Of a stretch of DNA of 64,000 nucleotides, positions 1 through 8,264 are shown piece after piece (positions within the stretch are counted from its first letter, which is position 1; the number at the start of each line of letters is the position of its first letter). The stretch is from Candidatus Electrothrix scaldis (GTDB lineage: Bacteria > Desulfobacterota > Desulfobulbia > Desulfobulbales > Desulfobulbaceae). The DNA lies in contig CP138355.1 of assembly GCA_033584155.1 (NCBI GenBank), forward strand, positions 372,001 through 436,000, given 5' to 3'. Under the pieces are notes generated by a model. That model searched no databases. It was not told the origin of the DNA and was given only the letters and a program-made list of their open reading frames with translations. A program made the translations under genes and the position numbers.

Positions 1-1
1 A

Positions 2-421
2 TTGACAAGGGAGGCTCATGAACACGATAAGCTCGCAGAGTCAATAGTTTTCTTTGAGAAATTTCTCAAGGTTATTACCAGTAATGATGCGAAGAATTAT
101 ATTCCACGTCTGTACCGATTTGCTGATGAATATGTTGTCCAGCATTTCAAGTTTGAGGAGCAGGAGCTTTTTCCGACTATCCTGAAAAAAGGCTCTTCAT
201 ATGAACGGTATTTCATCGCGGAGCTTCTGGAAGATCATAAAAATATACTCACCGCCTTAGAGAGATTTAAGGAGAGTATCTCGATCTATGAACCGCAGCC
301 GGACAAAGAGCAGGTCAAAAAGATCATTCAAGCAAGTGAGGAGGTTATCAGTGAAATTATCGCTCATGCACGCAAAGAGGATAAGCTCTTATTTCCTGCC
401 CTGAAGAAGTATAAAGTGTAG
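2..421 (+). CDS. Hemerythrin HHE-domain protein, 5' end outside window
   Basis: This is a hemerythrin-like cation-binding protein, a four-helix bundle that binds a di-iron centre and O2 or NO. The visible 139 residues carry the expected pattern: EHDK near the start, HFKFEEQELFP around residue 50, a lone His in LLEDHKN near residue 79, and HARKEDKLLFP near the C-terminus. The reading frame is open to the window edge and the first codon in frame is TTG without a ribosome site, so the true start probably lies upstream. Such proteins in anaerobes are usually linked to oxygen sensing or storage; nothing nearby narrows the role. It converges with the aldo/keto reductase gene, with only about 20 bases between them. 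Confidence 0.8.
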   Translation: MTREAHEHDKLAESIVFFEKFLKVITSNDAKNYIPRLYRFADEYVVQHFKFEEQELFPTILKKGSSYERYFIAELLEDHKNILTALERFKESISIYEPQPDKEQVKKIIQASEEVISEIIAHARKEDKLLFPALKKYKV

Positions 422-440
422 CTTTTTGTTTTTCTGTCTT

Positions 441-1649
441 TTATTGTTCCTCGCGTGATTTCCCTAGCAAGGCATGCGCCTCTTCCAACAGCCTGATTAA
501 TTTTTCAACGGGCATTCCTGCTTGCTCCGCAACATTCGTAAGATCGTAATTTCGAGCTGCTGTTCCATTTAACCCCGGTACCCAGGGCATATCCTGTCCA
601 AGCATCTTATAGCGCCGCCGGGAAAACTCTACAAGGTCCCAGCCACGGGCCAGATTATACAGCCATAAGACCATGCCGATATTGATATAGCCGGGTGTCT
701 GCTGCCAGGGCGGGAAGCTCGACCAGAGGGCATCAGGTCGGGTATGACCGGTTGCCTCTTCCATGCGTCGTTCCCATAACCGATATATTTCCTGGATTTT
801 TTTCTGATCATCCAGCCAGGCCAAGGCCTTGAGATGATTGTCCAGGTCAGAGATTTGGGCGGCTCCAACGCTGATGGTATGCACTTCAGGGCGTTGCAGG
901 CAGTAGAGGTCATTAAACTGGATCGGGGTAAGGGGAACGCATATATCTTTGAGGCAATCAGGCGGTGTTTGCAGCATGCCGCCCTTATCTGTAGGGCTGA
1001 TGATAAACACGCCCATATTATTTTCAGCAGCAGCTTCCAGGGCAGGGCTGTTCCGCTGATACACCGTGTACCAGTGCAGGTTCATATAATCAAACCCGCC
1101 GTCCTCCTGATGGGCAATGCCCTTGAGGATGATCTCCACATCGCCATGCCCTGAAAATCCCACCCAATCCACTTTTCCTTGGTCCTGAAGTTTACGGGCC
1201 GCAGCAAGACAGCCACCGGGTCTGCATATCTGCCATAGGCTCCGATGATCATTCAGGCCATGTAGGGCCAGCATATCAACTTTTTTTTGTCCCATGCGAT
1301 CAAGTGAGTCGAGTACCTGAGCAGTAAATAGCTCAGGATCATCCTCTGGCTTGACCTTGGTTTGGAGGATAAGGGAGCTGCGTTCATGCTGGTCAAGAAT
1401 TTCGGCCAGCTGGCGTTCTGAGGTGCCGTAATTGCGCGCCGTTTCAATATGATTCATGCCCAGAGAAAGGGCTTTGTCTACCAGGTTGGACATATCCTGC
1501 TGACCATGCTCCGGGATCTGTTCCAGGGGGATATCCTGGGGAGAATATCTGGAACGCATCATGCCGAGGGAGAGCACAGGCATTTCTAAGCCGGTTTTAC
1601 CGAATGTTCTGGTTGGAACTTTTTGCTGTGCTTTTTCTTTTTGCTTCAT
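441..1649 (-). CDS. Aldo/keto reductase family protein
   Basis: 402-residue NAD(P)H-dependent oxidoreductase of the aldo/keto reductase superfamily, a cytoplasmic TIM barrel. The family tetrad can be followed: HIETARNYG (the usual Asp is Glu here, the Tyr is kept), Lys in LILQTKVKP and His in LALHGLN. The barrel fills about residues 12-290. The remaining 110 residues form an alpha-helical C-terminal extension (WERRMEEATG onward) seen in the larger bacterial members. These often carry a C-terminal iron-sulfur motif, but no CxxCxxC cluster is visible here. The gene stands alone and its substrate cannot be predicted. Confidence 0.85.
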   Translation of the reverse strand: MKQKEKAQQKVPTRTFGKTGLEMPVLSLGMMRSRYSPQDIPLEQIPEHGQQDMSNLVDKALSLGMNHIETARNYGTSERQLAEILDQHERSSLILQTKVKPEDDPELFTAQVLDSLDRMGQKKVDMLALHGLNDHRSLWQICRPGGCLAAARKLQDQGKVDWVGFSGHGDVEIILKGIAHQEDGGFDYMNLHWYTVYQRNSPALEAAAENNMGVFIISPTDKGGMLQTPPDCLKDICVPLTPIQFNDLYCLQRPEVHTISVGAAQISDLDNHLKALAWLDDQKKIQEIYRLWERRMEEATGHTRPDALWSSFPPWQQTPGYINIGMVLWLYNLARGWDLVEFSRRRYKMLGQDMPWVPGLNGTAARNYDLTNVAEQAGMPVEKLIRLLEEAHALLGKSREEQ

Positions 1650-1835
1650 GATTAGACGTGCTGCTGGAGTGTTTTAGTGAGCTGAGTTAAAGAGACATTT
1701 TCAAACGAATAGATTGCAATTTGCGTAATTCATGAGGTACGTTCAAGTATTGTGGGTGAGTAAAAAATACCTATTTTGTTATTTTTTCCGGAAAGAAAGT
1801 TCATAATTCAGCATGTTATATTTAAGGAATCTTCT

Positions 1836-2723
1836 ATGAATAATTCTATGGATAAGCCAAGGAAGCCATGTGTTGCCGCTTTGCTGTCACTTTTGAGTTG
1901 TGGGCTAGGGCATGTCTACGCAGGGGAATTAAAAAGAGGCATACTCTTCTACCTGGGACGGGGGCTGCTTCTGGCGATACTCCTGTTCCTACTCTTTATT
2001 CGACCGGACCGGCTCGGTCTACTGGTTGCCCTGGTCGCTAGTATCGTTTATTTCCTCTTTTATTTTTTTGATTCTGTGAGAGCTGCGAAAAAAAGCTCGG
2101 CCTCTTACGAGATGAGAAAGTTTAATAAATGGTATTTCTATCTTTTCTACCTCTTTCTGGCAAATATTGTCTTGCAATCACTTGCCGGAGCATTGGTCAA
2201 AGAACATTTCATCAAGGCCTACAAGATCCCGGCTGGATCAATGCTTCCGACCTTACTGGTCGGTGATCATCTCTTGGTGAATAGGTTTATATACAAGCAG
2301 CGTCAACCGGAGCGAGGTGATATCGTTGTTTTCGAGTACCCGAGAGATCCTTCGCTAGACTACATAAAACGTATAGTTGCGGTGGCCGGAGATGTGGTTG
2401 AGCTCCGGGATAAAAGGCTTTTTGTTGATGGAGTTCCTCAAGATGCCTATCCGACAGTACATAAGGATAACACAATACATCCTCGCTCTGAAGACCCAAG
2501 AGATAATTTTGGTCCGGTGACTGTGCCTGAGCATGCTGTCTTTGTCCTTGGAGATAACCGGGATAATAGCTTTGATAGTCGTTTTTGGGGCTTTGTTGAT
2601 GAAAGCACAATAAAAGGAAAAGCCATGAGCTTTTACTGGTCATGGGATCTTAAAGAACCCCTCCTTTCAGCTCGTCGTTGGAGTTCCATCAGGTGGGACA
2701 GGATTGGTAAGGAAATACAATAA
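1836..2723 (+). CDS. lepB: Signal peptidase I
   Basis: Membrane serine protease that removes signal peptides from exported proteins. The S26 core is clear: PAGSMLPTLLVGD holds the nucleophilic Ser, YIKRIVAVAGD the general-base Lys, and VLGDNRDNSFDSRFWG is the C-terminal signature box. Start chosen at 1836 (295 residues) because AAGGA lies five bases upstream; the longer frame from 1776 lacks a ribosome site. The N-terminal third is unusual: it contains about four hydrophobic segments, beginning with a glycine-rich SCGLGHVYAGELKRG motif that resembles small TM2-like membrane domains, rather than the usual one or two anchors. The catalytic domain would face the periplasm. Confidence 0.93.
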   Translation: MNNSMDKPRKPCVAALLSLLSCGLGHVYAGELKRGILFYLGRGLLLAILLFLLFIRPDRLGLLVALVASIVYFLFYFFDSVRAAKKSSASYEMRKFNKWYFYLFYLFLANIVLQSLAGALVKEHFIKAYKIPAGSMLPTLLVGDHLLVNRFIYKQRQPERGDIVVFEYPRDPSLDYIKRIVAVAGDVVELRDKRLFVDGVPQDAYPTVHKDNTIHPRSEDPRDNFGPVTVPEHAVFVLGDNRDNSFDSRFWGFVDESTIKGKAMSFYWSWDLKEPLLSARRWSSIRWDRIGKEIQ

Positions 2724-2775
2724 AACCATATAAACCATAGAATATGGGACAGAAAAGGAAGAGAAGAAGAAAGAT

Positions 2776-4230
2776 ATGAACACCTGCACACCGAACAGCC
2801 ACATTGTTGATTCCAGATTTTACAGCGGCGGTTATACAACCCTTGAGGCCCGTCGAATTTTTTGTGACCTTCGCCGCTACCAGCACTGGCTTGATGTGGA
2901 GGTGGCCTTGGCTTTGGCCCAGGCAGAATTAGGGATTATCCCGCAGGAGGCTGCTGATAATATCCAGCAAAATGCCCGGATCTGTCTGCTGGATCTTGAT
3001 GGCATCCGACAGGGCTTACAGCTCACCAATCATTCCCTGATGCCTCTGCTTGAGGCTCTGCGCAAGGTCTGTGATGAAGAAGCAGGACAGTTCATCCATT
3101 TCGGGGCCACGACCCAGGATATTCAGGACACGGCCCAGGTCCTGGAACTCCGCAATGTCCTGCTGGTTGTGGAGCGCGATCTGCACAGGATCATCAGTCT
3201 GCTCATGCAGCGGGCCCGGCAATACCGTGATCTGGTGACCATCGGGCGGACCCATTCCCAGCATGCCCTGCCCATGACCATCGGGCTGAAGATAGCGGGC
3301 TGGCTTGACGAGGTCTGGCGTGGTGTGGAGCGGCTGGAGCAGGTGCGGGAGCGCCTTTTGGTCAGTGAGCTCTTTGGTGGTGTCGGTACAATGGATGCCT
3401 TAGGCGAGCAGGCCTTTCCCTTAGTAGAGAGATTTTCCGCTAAGCTGGGGCTTGCGGTGCCCAATGTGGCCTGGCATGCCTCCCGCGACCGTTTTGCCGA
3501 ATTCCTATCCCTGTTGGCGATGATCGGTGGCTCCCTGGCTCGTATTGCTGATGAAATCCGCTGCCTGGCCCGTAATGAGATCCATGAGATGGAAGAGCCC
3601 TTTCATATGGGCAAGATCGGCAGCAGCACCATGCCTCATAAGCGCAATCCTGAGCTTTGCGAGCAGGTGGTGGTCTTGTCCAAACTCATTACCTCCAATG
3701 TGCTTTTAGGTTATGAAGGACTGATTTGTGAGCATGAGCGGGATTATCGTTCAGTCCGTCTGGAGTGGGCCGCTCTCACGGACAGCTCCCTTTATACCTG
3801 TGGTCTGCTAGCCCTGATGAAGGAAATTTTGGCTGATATGACAGTCCATGAACAGAGGGTTCGCGACAATGTACTCAAGGCGGCCCCGCTGATCTCCACC
3901 GAGGCCTTGATGTTTTTCTTGGGTGATACCATCGGCAAGCAAAATGCCCACACCCTGGTCTATGAGGCATCCATGCAGTCTGTGGAAACCGGCAAGCCGG
4001 TGCTGGATATCCTGATGGAGGATGCAAAGATAGCAGGGAATTTCAGTCGGGAGGAGATCGAGCGGGCTATCGCCCCGGAACGACATGTGGGTATGTCTCG
4101 GGAGCTCACCGAGAAGACCATTGCCTACGTGGAAAGCCGGATGCAGGACAAGGAAACACCGGCGGATGATGCGACCCGTTGTTCTTTGTGTACGGAGCTG
4201 GAAGGGTGTCTATGCGGGGCGGTGGGGTAA
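2776..4230 (+). CDS. purB: Adenylosuccinate lyase
   Basis: 484-residue purine biosynthesis enzyme of the fumarase/aspartase superfamily. It splits adenylosuccinate to AMP plus fumarate and SAICAR to AICAR plus fumarate. The superfamily signature GSSTMPHKRNPE is present around residue 278, with TTQDIQDT and GRTHSQHALP earlier in the chain. It starts at ATG 2776 about 50 bases after lepB, behind a purine-rich AGAAGAAGAAAG stretch. The C-terminus ends in a short cysteine-rich tail, CSLC followed by CLC, beyond the normal helical bundle and possibly metal-binding. An AICAR transformylase acting next but one in the pathway lies far away at 33706. Confidence 0.93.
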   Translation: MNTCTPNSHIVDSRFYSGGYTTLEARRIFCDLRRYQHWLDVEVALALAQAELGIIPQEAADNIQQNARICLLDLDGIRQGLQLTNHSLMPLLEALRKVCDEEAGQFIHFGATTQDIQDTAQVLELRNVLLVVERDLHRIISLLMQRARQYRDLVTIGRTHSQHALPMTIGLKIAGWLDEVWRGVERLEQVRERLLVSELFGGVGTMDALGEQAFPLVERFSAKLGLAVPNVAWHASRDRFAEFLSLLAMIGGSLARIADEIRCLARNEIHEMEEPFHMGKIGSSTMPHKRNPELCEQVVVLSKLITSNVLLGYEGLICEHERDYRSVRLEWAALTDSSLYTCGLLALMKEILADMTVHEQRVRDNVLKAAPLISTEALMFFLGDTIGKQNAHTLVYEASMQSVETGKPVLDILMEDAKIAGNFSREEIERAIAPERHVGMSRELTEKTIAYVESRMQDKETPADDATRCSLCTELEGCLCGAVG

Positions 4231-4281
4231 GAGAAGCGGGTACGGCTGTATCCCGGAAAAAACACTCCCGTTTTTTTTTGA

Positions 4282-4419
4282 AAAGTACCGTAGTAGTTTG
4301 CTCTAAAGTACTACGGTAGTTTATCCCAAAGTACTACCGTAGTTTGATCCAAAGTACTACCGTAGTTTGATCTGAAGTACCTTGGTAGTTTTATCCAAAG
4401 TACCAGGGTACTTTTTTTG
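4282..4419. repeat. Six-unit 23-bp tandem repeat with palindromic core
   Basis: Six units begin at 4282, 4305, 4328, 4351, 4374 and 4397, each exactly 23 bp after the last. A typical unit opens AAAGTACTACCGTAGTTT and ends GATCC. The core is a dyad, ACTAC-C/G-GTAGT. Several units differ in sequence but keep pairing, for example TACC-TT-GGTA in unit 5 and GTACC-AG-GGTAC in unit 6. The array sits just after purB. The rest of the 4231-4886 gap shows no convincing gene. Confidence 0.9.
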
Positions 4420-4886
4420 AAGTACACCCGTTAAATTGTCAGGGGCATACTCGTTGGACGGATTGATCCATACTCGATGAATGGTTCGGGGCATCCTCGA
4501 TGGAGAGGGTATTAAGACAAACTGTCTGCAACCCTATCCTGTCCCTCCCCCTTTATTTCGCCTCATCACTCTCCGCTTTCACCCCCGGTTGTCATTCTCA
4601 CTAACCCGCTACGATCATTACAAAGAAGATATTATTGCAACGCGCTGGCAGAGCTGTGGGCAACGACCTTTCTTTCCCGAAATTTTACTATTCTGAATGG
4701 TTCCATTGACAAAATGACAAAAATGGGATATTTCTATTTGCCTAACGTGTGGCAGAGCTCGTTAGTGTCTCAGCGTTTCTTGCTTCAATTGTCAGTCAGT
4801 AGATTTACTGTTTTCTGATTCAATGCTCGCTCGGGTTTGCTGGAACATAACGATCAGAGAATATAAATGCTCATTGTGGTGATGGT

Positions 4887-5453
4887 ATGTCAAAGAAAAC
4901 ATTTGAAATTAATCCCGGATTCAGTGCCGAGGTGGTTGCGGAACCCGGTGGCCAGCATCTGAACTCCTGTTTTTCCTGCGGTGCTTGTTCTGGTGCCTGC
5001 CCGGTGAGTCAGGCTGTTCCAGATTTTGATCCCCGCAAGATCATCCACATGGTTCGTATGGGCATGGAAGAGCGTTTATTGAGCTCTGATTTGCTTTGGT
5101 ATTGTTCAGGATGCCGTAGCTGTGTCTTTGTTTGTCCCCAGGATGTAAGTTTTGCCGATATCATGGGGACTCTGGCCAAGCTGGCCATGAAAAAAGGCTA
5201 TATTACTGAAGAGCAACTGGTAGAAAAAGGGAAGGCAGCCCAGGTGCAACGTGACCTTTGTGTGTCCTGTCTCACCTGTGTTCGGGTCTGCCCGTGGGAG
5301 GTACCCAAAATTGATGAGGGTGGGCTCGCCACAATTAACGTGACGGATTGTAAAGCCTGTGGTATTTGTGCTTCTGAGTGCCCTGCCCAGGCTATTATCC
5401 TGAATGAATCCGAAGACGAGCGGCTGATCGCTGCCTATGGAACCAACCAATAA
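4887..5453 (+). CDS. hdrC: HdrC-like four-cluster iron-sulfur protein
   Basis: 188-residue cytoplasmic electron carrier related to heterodisulfide reductase subunit C. Two classical HdrC motifs come first (CFSCGACSGACPV near residue 28 and CSGCRSCVFVCPQ near 72). They are followed by a ferredoxin-like half with CVSCLTCVRVCPW and CKACGICASECPA, giving room for four [4Fe-4S] clusters. The start ATG at 4887 has only a weak GGTGATGG element upstream. It is followed 18 bases later by an mvhD-like gene and then metV. In acetogens and some sulfate reducers such subunits join HdrA and MetF/MetV in a complex that couples methylene-tetrahydrofolate reduction to other carriers. HdrA, HdrB and MetF are not in this window. 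Confidence 0.85.
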   Translation: MSKKTFEINPGFSAEVVAEPGGQHLNSCFSCGACSGACPVSQAVPDFDPRKIIHMVRMGMEERLLSSDLLWYCSGCRSCVFVCPQDVSFADIMGTLAKLAMKKGYITEEQLVEKGKAAQVQRDLCVSCLTCVRVCPWEVPKIDEGGLATINVTDCKACGICASECPAQAIILNESEDERLIAAYGTNQ

Positions 5454-5471
5454 TATCGTGGAGCAGATTCG

Positions 5472-5879
5472 ATGAGTTTTACACCGGACATACGTTTGTT
5501 CAGTTGTCATTATACCTCCCAGCAGAGTTGCGCCGACGAAGGACGTGGGTTGCAGCAATTAGATTTTCCAAAAAATGTTAAGATGACTCGTGTTGTCTGC
5601 ACTGGAAAACTGGAGGAGGTTACTCTGCTTAAGGCATTTGAGGATGGGGCTGACGGAGTATTCGTGGTGGGTTGCCCTGCGGATGGATGTCATAATGTGC
5701 GTGGAAGCCAACGGGCTGCCAAGCGTGTTGAGTCTGTACGCTCAGCCCTCAGTGAACTTGGAGTGGAAAAGGATCGGGCTAAGATGTTCTTTCTGCCGCG
5801 TGGGCTGCATCCTGAATTTGTTGATGTCGCTCAGGAAGTGAATACCTTGGTTACAGAAATGGGGCCGTCACCTTTTTGA
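5472..5879 (+). CDS. mvhD: MvhD/FrhD-like [2Fe-2S] subunit
   Basis: 135-residue protein of the hydrogenase/heterodisulfide-reductase delta subunit family (MvhD), which passes electrons between HdrA and a partner dehydrogenase through a [2Fe-2S] cluster. The cysteine pattern fits: SCHYTSQQSC near the N-terminus, CTGK in the middle and VGCPADGCHNVRG near residue 70, followed by the family's R-rich helix and LPRGLHPEF. It begins 18 bases after hdrC, behind TCGTGGAG, and is presumably co-transcribed. It is probably the electron bridge for the adjacent MetV-containing complex. Confidence 0.85.
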   Translation: MSFTPDIRLFSCHYTSQQSCADEGRGLQQLDFPKNVKMTRVVCTGKLEEVTLLKAFEDGADGVFVVGCPADGCHNVRGSQRAAKRVESVRSALSELGVEKDRAKMFFLPRGLHPEFVDVAQEVNTLVTEMGPSPF

Positions 5880-5920
5880 TAAGGGCTTTCCCAAAAATAC
5901 CCTCTCTATTTCGATATATT

Positions 5921-5984
5921 TGTAGGGGAAGGCCTCTGTGCTTGCCCGATAGACAAGGGCGAACACAGGGGGGGCGGCCCTGTA
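5921..5984. repeat. Dispersed GTAGGGG-bounded repeat, copy 1
   Basis: A degenerate copy of a palindromic element that recurs at 32715, 33631, 35021-35118 and 63321. This copy reads TGTAGGGGAAGG, then GCCCGATAGACAAGGGCGAAC with CACAGG, and ends GCGGCCCTGTA. It fills the 217-base spacer between mvhD and metV, where no gene is visible, and may add a hairpin to that transcript. Confidence 0.6.
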
Positions 5985-6096
5985 ACACTCGCATAATGGG
6001 TAAGATATTTCTTGTTAAATTCCTCAGGAGAGCTGCTGTTTCGCAACAAGAAATTTGCTTTGCTTTTACTAAACCCTGCTTTTTCGGGAGTTCCAT

Positions 6097-6765
6097 ATGA
6101 TTATTGCTGAACGGAAGCCTTTGGCTGAAATAATAAAAATGGTTCAGGATTGTAAAAAGATTCTGGTGCTGGCTTGTCGGGGGTGCGTCACAGTTTGCTC
6201 AGCAGGCGGAGAGCGAGAGGCTGAGATTCTGGCGTCGCTCATTCGGCTTGGTCTGAAAAAGGCAGGGAAAAGTGCAGAGGTCTTTGATGCATCTTTGGTT
6301 CGTCAATGCGATAAAGAATATATAGACAGCATTGATCAATTTGAAGGGCAGTACGACGCGATTGTCTCCACAGCCTGTGGCGTAGGCGTAAATTTTATAG
6401 CTAATTTGCGTCCTAACGATAATGTTTTCCCAGCTTTGAACACCACATTTTTCGGTGGCTCCCCTGAGCAGGGTGTCTGGACTGAACAATGTGCTGGTTG
6501 CGGTCATTGTGTCCTGCATTTTACCGGAGGGCTCTGTCCGGTGGCCCGTTGCGCAAAGAGCCTGATGAACGGCCCTTGTGGCGGTTCAGTTAACGGGCGT
6601 TGTGAGATACATCCTGAAGTGGATTGTGTTTGGCAGATGATCTATGATCGGATGGGACGTTTGGACCGTCAGGAGGAGTTAACAGCATCTGCCCCTATTC
6701 GTGATTGGTCAACCTCCAGGCATGGCGGACCGCGCAAACGGGTGCGAGAGGACCTCACAGTGTAG
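6097..6765 (+). CDS. metV: Methylenetetrahydrofolate reductase C-terminal (MetV) protein
   Basis: 222-residue homologue of MetV, the zinc/iron-sulfur partner of MetF-type methylenetetrahydrofolate reductase. Visible Cys groups are CRGCVTVC near residue 29, STACGVG near 92, and a dense C-terminal set from QCAGCGHCVLHFTGG through CPVARCAK, GPCGGS and RCEIHPEVDC. The GPCGG motif is typical of the family. GGGAG lies seven bases before ATG 6097. The gene follows hdrC and mvhD, matching the MetFV-HdrABC-MvhD logic known from Moorella, but MetF itself must be encoded elsewhere. Confidence 0.85.
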   Translation: MIIAERKPLAEIIKMVQDCKKILVLACRGCVTVCSAGGEREAEILASLIRLGLKKAGKSAEVFDASLVRQCDKEYIDSIDQFEGQYDAIVSTACGVGVNFIANLRPNDNVFPALNTTFFGGSPEQGVWTEQCAGCGHCVLHFTGGLCPVARCAKSLMNGPCGGSVNGRCEIHPEVDCVWQMIYDRMGRLDRQEELTASAPIRDWSTSRHGGPRKRVREDLTV

Positions 6766-6911
6766 CAGCACTTTCAGGGAATTTTGTTGACAAACAGGGA
6801 TCATTCCGGCATAACGGAAAGATTCCTGTTTTTTTTGTTTCAGCAAAACTGAAGTTAAGATACAGAGTATATCTTGACCGATTTGAAAGGAAAACTCTTC
6901 AGAGGTATAAA

Positions 6912-7475
6912 ATGATGCGTTTTTTTCTGCCATCCGCTCGAACTCTTCTCCAGTCAGTGATCCTTTGTGGTGCTCTTTTGTTGGTGGCGAGCTCTGGATT
7001 TTGTCAAAAAGATGACAAGCCTATTAATATTGAAGCAGACCGGATGATTTCCCAGGAAGAAAAAAATTCTGTGGTTTTTATCGGGAATGTTGACGCCAGT
7101 CAGGGTAAAGTGACCATCCGCACCGATGAGATGACGATCTATTACCAGCCCAATGATCCCAAGAAGCCAAAGGACCAATCCCGACAGGTAGATAAAATGA
7201 TCTGTGTAGGCAATGTAAAAGTCACCCAGGAAGACTGGTTGGGTACAGGAGATCGGATGGATTATTTTGCTGATGCCCGCAAGGTAATTTTGCACGGGAA
7301 CGCCAAGGCCTGGCAGGGAAAAAATATGGTCTCTGGTAAAACGATTACCTACTATCTTGATGAAAAACGGTCTGTTGTTGAGCGCTCTGAGGCTGTTGTT
7401 GGCAAAGGTGGTAAGGGGAAGGGTAAGAAGCCGGAGCGCATTAAGGCGGTTATTGTGCCGAACTCGGATAAGTAG
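6912..7475 (+). CDS. lptA: LPS transport periplasmic protein LptA
   Basis: 187-residue OstA-fold protein that forms the periplasmic bridge carrying lipopolysaccharide to the outer membrane. A signal peptide runs through VILCGALLLVASSGFC. The body has the beta-jellyroll pattern INIEADRM, VFIGNVDASQG, IRTDEMTIYY, ICVGNVKVTQ and VILHGNAKAWQG. Start at ATG 6912 is preferred because AGAGG sits six bases before it; the longer frame from 6705 overlaps metV and lacks a signal peptide at its start. The Lys/Gly-rich C-terminus (KGGKGKGKKPE) is unusual. It is followed six bases later by lptB. Confidence 0.9.
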   Translation: MMRFFLPSARTLLQSVILCGALLLVASSGFCQKDDKPINIEADRMISQEEKNSVVFIGNVDASQGKVTIRTDEMTIYYQPNDPKKPKDQSRQVDKMICVGNVKVTQEDWLGTGDRMDYFADARKVILHGNAKAWQGKNMVSGKTITYYLDEKRSVVERSEAVVGKGGKGKGKKPERIKAVIVPNSDK

Positions 7476-7481
7476 TAAAGA

Positions 7482-8213
7482 ATGGAACCTGTCTCTATCC
7501 TGGAAACCAGGAATCTGGTTAAGGAATATCGTGCCCGTCGGGTAGTGGACCAAGTCAACCTGAAGGTGCAGAATGGCTCCATTGTTGGTCTGTTAGGGCC
7601 GAACGGTGCTGGCAAGACCACGACTTTTTATTCAATAGTCGGTTTTATTCGCCCCACAGCAGGGGCTATTTTCCTCGATAACAGGGAAATTCAGGGGCTT
7701 CCTATTCACCGTCGTGCCTCCCGGGGTATTACCTATCTGGCACAGGAACCATCGGTTTTTAAAAAATTGACGGTTGAAGAAAATGTCCGGATTGTTCTGG
7801 AGCCCCTGGGCCTGACCCGTAATGAAATTAATAATCGCATCAGCGAGTTAATGGCTGAACTCAAGATAGAGTATTTGGCAAAAAATAAAGGGCATGCACT
7901 CTCCGGTGGTGAACGAAGAAGGGTGGAAATCATGCGTGCCTTGGCAACTCGGCCTCGCTTTATCCTGTTGGACGAACCCTTTGCCGGGGTTGATCCCTTA
8001 TCTGTTGCTGATTTACAGCAAATTATCCGAGGATTGAAGGAGAAAGGCCTGGGAGTTTTAATTTCAGATCATAATGTTCGAGAAACATTGCAGGTATGCG
8101 ATTTTGCCTATATAATGAATGCAGGGCAAATTCTTACCAGCGGTGCAGCCGATGATATTATTCAGAGTGAATTAGCTAAGAAAATGTATCTTGGTGAAAA
8201 TTTCACAATGTGA
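7482..8213 (+). CDS. lptB: LPS export ABC transporter ATPase LptB
   Basis: 243-residue ATPase that powers LPS extraction from the inner membrane with LptF/LptG. Walker A GPNGAGKTT, Q-loop LAQEPSVF (where LptB enzymes have this motif), signature LSGGERRR, Walker B FILLDEPFAGVDP and the switch His in ISDHNVRET are all present. It lies six bases after lptA and 51 bases before rpoN. The order lptA-lptB-rpoN-(hpf)-ptsN is widely conserved in Proteobacteria and Desulfobacterota. Confidence 0.96.
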   Translation: MEPVSILETRNLVKEYRARRVVDQVNLKVQNGSIVGLLGPNGAGKTTTFYSIVGFIRPTAGAIFLDNREIQGLPIHRRASRGITYLAQEPSVFKKLTVEENVRIVLEPLGLTRNEINNRISELMAELKIEYLAKNKGHALSGGERRRVEIMRALATRPRFILLDEPFAGVDPLSVADLQQIIRGLKEKGLGVLISDHNVRETLQVCDFAYIMNAGQILTSGAADDIIQSELAKKMYLGENFTM

Positions 8214-8264
8214 CACATACAAGGCGGGCCGCTGTAACGGCATACATTTTATGTTTTTTGATCA

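Noticed and set aside
4481-4696. 71-residue open frame after the 23-bp repeats
   Set aside because: No ribosome site, Pro/Arg-rich chance composition and no resemblance to known proteins; treated as non-coding.
5876-6100. Short frames on both strands between mvhD and metV
   Set aside because: They cover a dispersed palindromic repeat and have no protein-like features.
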